A stretch of DNA of 64,000 nt, from positions 19,887,001-19,951,000 of the forward strand of contig NC_135786.1 in the NCBI RefSeq assembly GCF_051106095.1, given 5' to 3'. This DNA is from Pogona vitticeps. Lineage: Eukaryota > Chordata > Lepidosauria > Squamata > Agamidae. A program made the translations under genes and the position numbers. This document shows positions 57,380 to 64,000 of this stretch, one piece after another (the first letter of the stretch is position 1; each line of letters starts with the position of its first letter). The notes beneath the pieces were generated by a model. The model had not been told where the DNA came from, did not search any database, and saw nothing but the letters and a program-made list of their open reading frames with translations.

Positions 57380-57860
57380 TGAAGCTGGAGTATTGGGTAC
57401 AGTTCTGGTCGACACACCTCAAAAAAGACACAGTGGGACTGGAAAAGGTGCAGAAGAGAACGACTAAAATGATGACTGGGCTGGGGCACCTCCTTTATGA
57501 GGAAAGGCTATAGTATTTGGGGCTCTTTAGTATAGAGAAAAGGTGCCCGAACGGGGGTGGGACATGATTGTGACATATAAAATTATGCAGCAGAGGGATA
57601 AAGTGGATCGAGGGAAGCTCTTTTCCCTCTCACACAATACCAGAACCAGGGGACATCCACTCAAGTGGAGTGTTGGGAGAGTGAGAACAGACAAAAGAAA
57701 GATTTCTTTATCCAGCGTGTCGTTAGTCTGCAGAACTCCTTGCCACAGGATGTGGTGATGGCATCTGGCCTATATGCCTTTAAAAGGGGATTCGATAGAT
57801 TCCTGGAGGAAACATCCATCACAAGTTACAAGCCATGATGGGGATATATAATATCTAAGC
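57380..57860 (+). mobile_element. CR1 LINE, polymerase carboxy end
   Basis: Plus-strand segments in shifting frames give LEYWVQFWSTHLKKDTVGLE with KVQKRTTKMM, then WDMIVTYKIMQQRDKVDRGK and LFSLSHNTRTRGHPLKW, then 'VRTDKRK' and 'NSLPQDVVMA'-like blocks. These are the familiar end of CR1 ORF2. The copy is old. Confidence 0.88.
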
Positions 57861-58225
57861 TTCAAAGGAAGGTACTTCAAAATGCCAGATGCAGGGAAGG
57901 GGTATCAGGCCTGTCTAAGCCCCCCTAAACCTCCAAGGGCTATCTTTATCATATCCGGGTGGTCTCAGCAGCCAAGTTGCAAGCAATCCTCAACTTTCTA
58001 GTTCTAAACAATCATCTTTGTTGCCCCATCGCCCGGCTTCAGACTGCAGAACTGATCTGTTTCCAGCAGCCCCGCGGCCCCATGGATTAATCGCTGTTAG
58101 TAGCACCAACCCTGTTCATCTGATGGTGCTGTTGGAAGTTGTAAGCAAACTCATTTGCCTCCTGGGGGAAAAAACCTTTCTTTTGCAGGCAAATCTGATG
58201 TTGCTGGAAAAGACCAGAGTCTGCT
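57861..58225. other. Intergenic, no gene seen
   Basis: No supported feature. Part may belong to the same unknown repeat as 58226. Confidence 0.35.
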
Positions 58226-58420
58226 CTGCTGCCTTTTGCCTGACTGCCCTGATGGGGCAAGATACGGTACTTTACTGCTGCCAACTACCTCAGTGCCCGA
58301 TGCAGCCAAAAGAGCCTGTTTTCCTGCTGCCATCTTCCTCATTGCCCGACAGAGCCAAAAAGCCTGCTATGCTGCCAAATACCTCCTTGCCTCCAGTCCT
58401 CCTGAGGGCAAACTCTACTT
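58226..58420. repeat. Imperfect ~49-bp tandem repeat, about four units
   Basis: Units starting CTGCTGCC at 58226, 58275 and 58324 and TGCTGCC at 58370 share CCTC..TGCCCGA..AGCCAAAA..GCCTG. The spacing is 49, 49 and about 46 bp. Open frames run through it in more than one phase, but no gene is recognised. Confidence 0.75.
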
Positions 58421-58689
58421 CACTGGCAAATGTAATGCTGTGCTGAGCTGAAGACAAACTTGATGCCTCATGTATGCCTCTGCCAAAGGGACCTCTCATT
58501 CTGCAGGGGCTAAATATAACTCCCTCAATGCCATGGGCTTCTGTGCTGTGTAGTAATCTCTCCTGGGGTGACCCAATCTGTGGGTGAATAACATGGAGTT
58601 CCAATATCCAATCTTCACCAAACTTGGCAGGCATGTTGGGGAAAGACATAGGAAGCTCCATTGTGATTCTGGATGCTCTAAGTACCTGG

Positions 58690-58960
58690 GAGTCTTTCCT
58701 GGGGGGTCCTTTTTGTGACTATATAACTCAGGGGTCCCTAATCCAATGTTCACCAAACTTTCAGGACTTGTAGAAAAGCATCTGAGGAGGCTTCCCTGCA
58801 AATGTGGTGCCTCTAGGTCATTGGTGGCCAGTTTTATAGCTGTTTAAACTGCAGACAAATTGACAGATAGATTGTTGAAGAATATTAGTATATTTGTATT
58901 CGTTGATCCGTTAACCTTGACGAATAATGGATCAAAATGAATCACCTTTTTTTTATTCAT
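58690..58960. repeat. Unclassified interspersed repeat
   Basis: 'aatccaatgttcaccaaact' at 58739 repeats a motif at 58601 ('caatatccaatcttcaccaaacttggcaggc' region), giving an internal diverged duplication. I cannot place the family. Confidence 0.4.
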
Positions 58961-59960
58961 CCCCATCTCTAGTCATGTGTAATGGTTTGCCTATGCCCCT
59001 GCCCCAAATTGTTCTAATTGAGAACAGAAACTAGATCTTTGTGTTTTACCTGGGCAATTTTTCTGCTTGCCAACTCAAAAAAAGCCCTTACCATATTCCA
59101 GCCCATAAGTTTCACGTCTAAAATTGCCTGACCGTACTGAGAAATAAGATTGTCTTTGCCCACAACTCTTCTCTTCTCTTCATATCGTCTGCTAGAGTCA
59201 TATTTATCTTGTTAGGATGCATTTGGAAAAATTCCAGGTTAGAGAAGTAAGGGAAGGACTGAACTGATCATTACACTAAGCAGGCTGCATAAGAGCAAAA
59301 TGGGTCCAATAAAAGCTATAACGTAGCTTCATTCACTGACTACACATTGTAGAGCAGAGGTTAGTTCTAGCAAAGGAAAAAGAAAGACAACATGTTAGTC
59401 ATTTTGTAGCCAGTTGTGTGGGTGAAAGAATTATCCAGAGAACAAGTAACAGAGAAAAGTAAGGACAGAAGCCAATGGAAAAATGGTAAAATAAGATTCT
59501 GTTGGAGTTTTTATAACCTCACATGCTGCCTATGGTTTTGGTGACTGAAAGGTTTTCTGGGCTGGGGTGACTGTTAATCTATCCAGTACTAATCAATTGT
59601 TTCCTCCCACGTCTGAATTAATTCAAAGAGAAAGAACCCTGTCTCTCTGCTGAGCATCCTTTTCCCTATCTTTAGTCTGTTGGAAGTCTTTGGGAAGCAA
59701 TGGTTGTTTGTTTGCTGTTGATCTGTTCACAAAAAATAAATAATGAAATGTTTTTATTATTTCTTCTAGAAATGTCTCAAGACATTGAGACCTTAAGGGC
59801 CAGTTAATGAGAAAATGGGTTGACTCCCTGGGAAACTCTCTGTACTTCTACTGCGTAGCAAAAGGAATTTTATCAGAAATTCAATATTCTGCATCAGATT
59901 CTGGGGTAAATGAAAATTTTGCAGATGGGAGAGGAGTAGAAAAACTAGTGTGGTACAGAA
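58961..59960. other. Intergenic, no gene seen
   Basis: No supported feature. Confidence 0.4.
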
Positions 59961-59964
59961 ATCC

Positions 59965-60140
59965 AGTATGGAGTGGTGGATAGAGAGCTGGATTGGGATT
60001 CAGGGGATCTGGATTCAGATCTCTTTTTGTCCATAGAAACCCACAGGAAAGATACCAATGGCGAATCACTTCTTGAACATCTCACATACCTCAGAAATAT
60101 GCCACAAATTGAAAGCAACTCAATGTCACATAACACATGG
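59965..60140 (+). mobile_element. tRNA-derived SINE
   Basis: Box A 'gagtggtggatagagagctg' and box-B-like 'ctggattcagatctc', with body 'gaatcacttcttgaacatct', as in the SINEs at 24360 and 24676. Confidence 0.7.
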
Positions 60141-60645
60141 AGAGAAAAAAAATAGGGAACTAGATCATTGGGTGGAAGCAGAGCCCATACAGGTATGTGA
60201 AAAAGATAATTTCAGGGACTATGCATCATGTACATGGCCTATTAAAGAAACTCCTCACACTCTTAGTTCCTTTGCCTTAGTGACTGACTACCTGAATTGA
60301 CTTTTTAAATTGATTGGTGTGCCTTAGTGTGGTATTTGTTTGATCCTTTTTAAAAATGTGTTTATTTATTGACCAAAAATCATTAGCATTTCATCTGGGT
60401 GAGTGTTGAGAGTTCTGTGAGTAACTCACCTGAGAAAAGTTCTAGAAATAATTTTTTTTTTTAAAAAAAATCACTTTTTCTATATTCTGCATCTGGGAGA
60501 GTAAAGACAGAGCTCTGTCTTCCATCACATTTTACATCACAATTAAAGATCTTTTTCAAAAACAAATCTATGTGTAAAGTGTTCTTTAGGATAAGGGGCA
60601 CATGAGAGGAGCATCAAGCACTCCTTATTGAAAGAACAGACGGCA

Positions 60646-60677
<32 letters not shown>

Positions 60678-60739
60678 GCCTCAAGTTCTCTTGAAGTCAT
60701 AATTCAGGGGAAGCAGGAGAGAACCAACTGTTGAGCCTT
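60141..60739. other. Intergenic, no gene; T26 tract
   Basis: A pure run of 26 T lies at 60652-60677. Nothing else is supported. Confidence 0.5.
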
Positions 60740-60965
60740 GGAGGCAAACCCAAGCCAGCCTCTGGCTGCAAAGCAAGAGGTTGGGAGTTCGATTCCCCAC
60801 TGGAGAGCCAACCTGTGTGGCCTTGGGCAAACTGCACAGTCCCAAGATGTCCCCAGAAGAAGGGAAGGGTAGACCATTTCTGAGTATATTCTCTGCCTGG
60901 AAAACCCTGAAAAGGGTCGCTGTAAGTCAGAACTGACTTGACAGCGCGCGATTATTATTACATTT
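60740..60965 (+). mobile_element. tRNA-derived CORE-SINE (MIR-like)
   Basis: The plus strand carries box-B-like 'gggagttcgattcccca', the CORE block complementary to that at 8211 ('gtgtggccttgggcaaactg'), 'cccagaagaagggaagggta' and the tail 'gtaagtcagaactgacttga' ending in (ATT)n. It ends about 40 bp before the ATP9A CpG island. Confidence 0.85.
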
Positions 60966-61605
60966 AGTGGCCTCGGACAAAGCCCCAGTCGCTCTGCTCT
61001 AGTTAAAGTCCAGAAGGCTGTTGACTGAGGAGGACCCTTGGGAAGCAACGCCTGCGGACGGTACCGTAGGGCGAAGGCGCGGGCAGGGGTGGAAGGGAGA
61101 ACCAGCCCACCTTCACCCGAGAAATTCGCCGCAGTGGCGGGCCGCGAAATTGCCTGTTGCGCCGGATTAACGGAGCCAGAAGAGACGCCAAGGGGAGCAG
61201 GGCGAAAAGGCAGCGTTGCCCAAGAGGTGGGGAGCGCCAATACCGCCCAATGGGTGGGCTGTATCCGGGAGAGGGGGTGAGGGAAGGAACCGGGGGGGGG
61301 GAAGAGAGAGCGAGCCGCGGCGGGGGCGGCGGCGTGAGCGTCCACGTTACCTGCGCGTCGCCGCCCAGGCCCCAGCCCGCCCGCCTGCTTGCCCGCCCGC
61401 CCGCCTGCCTGCCCGGTCTTCTTGGGCGGCGAGGCTGTCATAGTCAGAGCGGCGGCGGCGGCGGCAGCGGCGGCGAGGCTGGGCCGAGCGAGGGAGCGCC
61501 GCTCGGCTGGGCTCGGCAGGGCTCTCGCCTCGGGAAGCCGATCCTCCCCCGCGCTCCTCCCCGCCTGCGGCTGCGCCCAGCCAGCCAGCCGGCCCTCCCG
61601 CAGCC

Positions 61606-61673
61606 ATGACCGATAACATCCCCTTGCAGCCGGTCCGGCAGAAGAAGCGGATGGACAGCAAACACCGGGCAGG
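61606..61673 (+). CDS. ATP9A: ATP9A coding exon 1 (residues 1-22, codon 23 split)
   Basis: ATG at 61606 opens MTDNIPLQPVRQKKRMDSKH-RA and then a donor GCAGG|GTAAGC (phase 2). Human ATP9A begins MTDNIPLQPVRQKKRMDSRP-RAG (from memory), so the match is nearly exact and identifies the gene. ATP9A is a P4-ATPase (class II phospholipid flippase family) of recycling endosomes and the trans-Golgi that acts without a CDC50 subunit. This exon encodes only the cytoplasmic amino end; all membrane segments and the DKTGT site lie beyond the window. It is transcribed in the same direction as SALL4, about 14 kb after the SALL4 poly(A) signal. Confidence 0.97.
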
Positions 61674-61916
61674 GTAAGCCGGTCCCGATCCCCCCCCCTC
61701 GCCGCCGCCGTCTGGATGCCTGCAGTAGCAACCGGGGGAGGGGGGGGTCTGCCTCTCCTCCCCGCTTCCCGGCCACCCCACCCCTCCAGCCGATCCCTCC
61801 CGCCTCTTGTTCTCCGGGAGCCCCCCCCCCCACGTCCGCGGCTCCTTCCCGCCGGCTGCGCGCGCGCCCCTGCACGGACGGCGTCCCGGGGGCCAAGGAA
61901 CAGCTCCGAGGCGGCT

Positions 61917-61949
61917 TCCTCCTCCTCCTCCTCCTCCTCCTCCTCCTCG
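61917..61949. repeat. (TCC)n repeat
   Basis: About eleven TCC units inside the CpG island, followed by a C-run at 61951-61962. Confidence 0.95.
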
Positions 61950-62110
61950 CCCCCCCCCCCCCGGCTCCTGCTCCTGCTGCCTGGCGAGAAAGGCTGTCGC
62001 CGCGTCCTCGCGCTGGCCCTGGTTTCGGCTGATCCCGGGGCGGCGGCGGGTTTGCCTTGCCCAGACATAGACAGACGCGCCCCGGTCCGGAGCCTGCGAT
62101 GGTGGCGGGC

Positions 62111-62865
62111 AGCGTTTCCGTGGACTGGTATAGAAACCGATCGGCGAATTTCTCCCCAATATTTATCCAGCCAGACGTCCCTCTCCCGATCCCCCTCCTG
62201 CCTCCCCCTCCCCGGTTCCATTCACTGTGTATTTCCACCCTCCTTTCTTTTTTTCCCTTTCTTTCCGGGTTTGCCTCTCTCTCTCTGTCTCTCTCTCCTG
62301 CTTGTGTAAAACCCAGTTCGATACAAGACCGCGGTGGGGCAAGGATGCAAAGGGCAAAGCCCGGGCCCAGGCCTCATCCGTTGGCATTTGGAGGCTCGAT
62401 CCTGCTCGTTGGGATCTCGAACGGATCAGCCGGGAAACGGGGGAGGAAGATTTCCCCCCTTTTTTTCCCCTATAGGGGTTTTGAGACAGCCCGGGTAGGA
62501 GTGAGGTACTTCTGGGCGGCATCGGTAATTGAGGGTGATGGTGGTTTTTGGTGGTGCTGAGGCAAGCAGGAACTGACAGGTTGTTCCCTGACGCCATCGC
62601 AAGTGGCACGCCCAGGCGAAGGCTGCCATTCCAGTCTAGAGAACCTGGACGCGGTCAAAGGAAGGCGAGGAAATGGGCACCCGCGATGCCAGGGTTGCAC
62701 CAGGCAGGCCCGGAAACGAAGAAGGAAAAAAAAAATCAGGACAGGTGGCAAGCCACCAAGGCATCGATGTTCCCTGGCTAGCTTGTGCCTGCCCTTTACC
62801 TGGCGCTCGCTGTCATATCCAGAGAGAAACAATAGAGAGCTCAGCTGCTTTGATGCTTAATATAT
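62111..62865. other. ATP9A intron 1, no gene seen
   Basis: Pyrimidine-rich stretches (62165-62300) and random frames only. Confidence 0.45.
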
Positions 62866-63362
62866 TCGCGAAGGCTTTCACCGCCTGGATCTAATGGTTG
62901 TTCTGGGTTTTTCCGGCTCTTTGGCCATGTTCTGAAGGTTGTTTCCCCAGTCTCTGTGGCCAGCATCTTCAGAGGACAGCAACCTGTACTCTGGTGTAGT
63001 TGGCTTGGGAGTGCAGTATTTATGGCTGTGAGATGGGCTTTTGTCTTTTCCTGTAGATGGGTGATTAGTGTGTATTGTTGTGGGTGTATTGTTGGTAAAC
63101 GAACTCTACCCACCCACAAGGACAGGGGATCACTACACACAAAAGACCAGCTAATGACACCCATCAACCACAGGAACAGATCATCTCTTCCCCTTAGCAC
63201 AACAATACACCCACAACAATACACACGAATCACCCATCTACAGGAAAAGACAAAAGCCTATCTCACAGCCATAAATACTGCACTCCCAAGCCAACTACAC
63301 AAGAGTACAGGTTGCTGTCCTCTGAAGATGCCGGCCACAGAGACTGGCGAAACGTGCTTTGA
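62866..63362. mobile_element. Penelope-like element fragment in head-to-head inverted form
   Basis: After a terminal block ('cgcgaaggctttcaccgcc'), a left arm (about 62942-63091) is complementary to a right arm (about 63203-63352): 'gagtgcagtatttatggctg' against 'cagccataaatactgcactc', and 'gtctctgtggccagcatctt' against 'aagatgccggccacagagac'. A spacer of about 110 bp separates them. Each arm holds a CTGAAGA-stem-(G)GAAA hammerhead-like core, minus strand at 62942-62972 and plus strand at 63322-63352. Such inverted terminal arrangements are known for Penelope-like elements. The element is an incomplete relic. Confidence 0.85.
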
Positions 63363-64000
63363 AGCTTCTTCATTGCCATGAAGTTTACACCTCTGTAGGG
63401 CTCTGTGCTCTGTCATCCTGTGGGCTCTTTGGAGCTGAAACATCCAGGCCCGGTTTTTGTGAAACACCCATAACACAAAGGGACAGATTTTGAACCGGGC
63501 TGCCTCTGATTACTAGCATGGATTAGGAGGGTTCTTTCTGGAACAATGCCAGTTCATGGGTGTGTTTATCCTTGAAAAGCCACTGCTTCTGAATACATCG
63601 CGGGTAATGGATTGTTTTTCAGGGTTGATTCCTGCTATGATTGTTTTCTGAAAGGGTCTCTATAGGAGATTATGCCTGTGCAGAAGCCATGGATCAGAGT
63701 TGTTGGAGGCATGGAGGATATTTGTGCGTGGTCCATTTGCTAACAAAGGTGGAGATTAAATTGCCTGGTCACCAGTGGTCTCCCACCACCACCACCACCT
63801 TCTTTTCTTGCTTGGACATCTGCAGTCTTGACCGCTGTAGCATTTGGGCTACAAATGTTTGGCTGGGGATGGTCCTCCAGGTGTTGCTGCAACAAGTCCC
63901 AACATTGTTCACCATTGCTTTATGGTTAAAGTTGATGGGAGAGGTCGCCCAACATTTGGGTGACACACAGGTTGGCTGCCCTAGGTGTACAGGTATGTTG
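63363..64000. other. ATP9A intron 1, no gene seen
   Basis: A short CCACCA run at 63784-63800 is the only structure. Confidence 0.45.

Larger units (their letters stand above)
61000..62110 (+). promoter_or_regulatory. ATP9A: CpG island promoter of ATP9A
   Basis: A sharp rise in GC and CpG content surrounds the ATP9A start codon, with GGCGG/GCCCGCC boxes, a GCCCGCCC cluster at 61376-61412 and a CGG-rich run at 61449-61476 in the presumed 5' UTR. No TATA box is seen, as is usual for CpG-island housekeeping promoters. The transcription start is not assigned. Long open frames on both strands here are a by-product of GC richness. Confidence 0.88.
61674..64000 (+). other. ATP9A: ATP9A intron 1 (5' part; continues beyond window)
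   Basis: GC-rich at first, then ordinary DNA with a Penelope-like inverted repeat at 62866. No further ATP9A exon is recognisable before the window ends. Confidence 0.85.

Noticed and set aside
58018-58451. Two overlapping 98- to 142-codon frames as a possible secreted protein
   Set aside because: They result from the 49-bp tandem repeat; amino-acid repeats are out of phase with each other and no start context or splice sites are convincing.
58690-58960. Old LTR or retroviral remnant
   Set aside because: There are no LTR ends, primer-binding site or gag/pol similarity that I can recognise; it is left as an unclassified repeat.
60704-62309. Long open frames (up to about 505 codons on the minus strand) over the ATP9A start region
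   Set aside because: They are in a CpG island where stop codons are scarce, run on both strands and several phases, are rich in Gly, Arg, Pro and Ala, and overlap the recognised ATP9A exon 1 and a SINE.

Overview
The window is nuclear DNA from a vertebrate, almost certainly a squamate reptile (lizard). The two recognisable genes are vertebrate orthologues. The interspersed repeats are the squamate mix: a Sauria-type SINE with a Bov-B tail, Bov-B/RTE, L2 and CR1 LINEs, Penelope-like elements, short hAT and Tigger-like non-autonomous DNA transposons, and MIR-like CORE-SINEs. The species cannot be named from this sequence.

Layout. 1-15.9 kb is intergenic DNA upstream of SALL4, rich in old LINE/SINE copies, miniature hAT elements and microsatellites. 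16.48-45.63 kb is the complete coding region of SALL4 on the + strand, in four coding exons: 16482-16554, 34672-37185, 43087-43388 and 45192-45626. All splice sites are GT..AG with matching phases, and together they encode 1107 residues. The 3' UTR probably runs to about 47.79 kb (AATAAA at 47770). 47.8-61.0 kb is intergenic DNA dominated by a long L2 copy, CR1, Bov-B and a second copy of the LINE family found in SALL4 intron 2. At 61606-61673, inside a strong CpG island, lies coding exon 1 of ATP9A (+). The rest of the window is ATP9A intron 1. The order SALL4 then ATP9A on the same strand agrees with mammals (human 20q13.2, order recalled, not checked here).

What the genes do. SALL4 is a zinc-finger transcriptional regulator of pluripotency, germ cells and limb/heart development that recruits the NuRD complex and reads AT-rich DNA. 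ATP9A is an endosomal/Golgi P4-ATPase. They are neighbours by conserved synteny; nothing in the sequence implies a shared pathway.

Most notable non-genic structure: (i) a 5'-truncated LINE at 38387-40111 in SALL4 intron 2 with a perfect 33-bp target duplication, an uninterrupted reverse-transcriptase reading frame and a later 70-bp L2 insertion nested in it; (ii) several copies of hammerhead-ribozyme-like cores (CTGANGA-stem-GAAA) in Penelope-like fragments, some in head-to-head inverted repeats inside introns of SALL4 and ATP9A; (iii) a family of 136-bp miniature hAT elements with 8-bp target duplications, two inserted side by side at the same octamer; (iv) a 343-bp fold-back element in SALL4 intron 1; (v) two related Tigger/mariner-like miniature elements with TA duplications, one nested in a Bov-B copy. 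I found no CRISPR, rRNA or functional tRNA gene, and no clear retroviral or LTR element.
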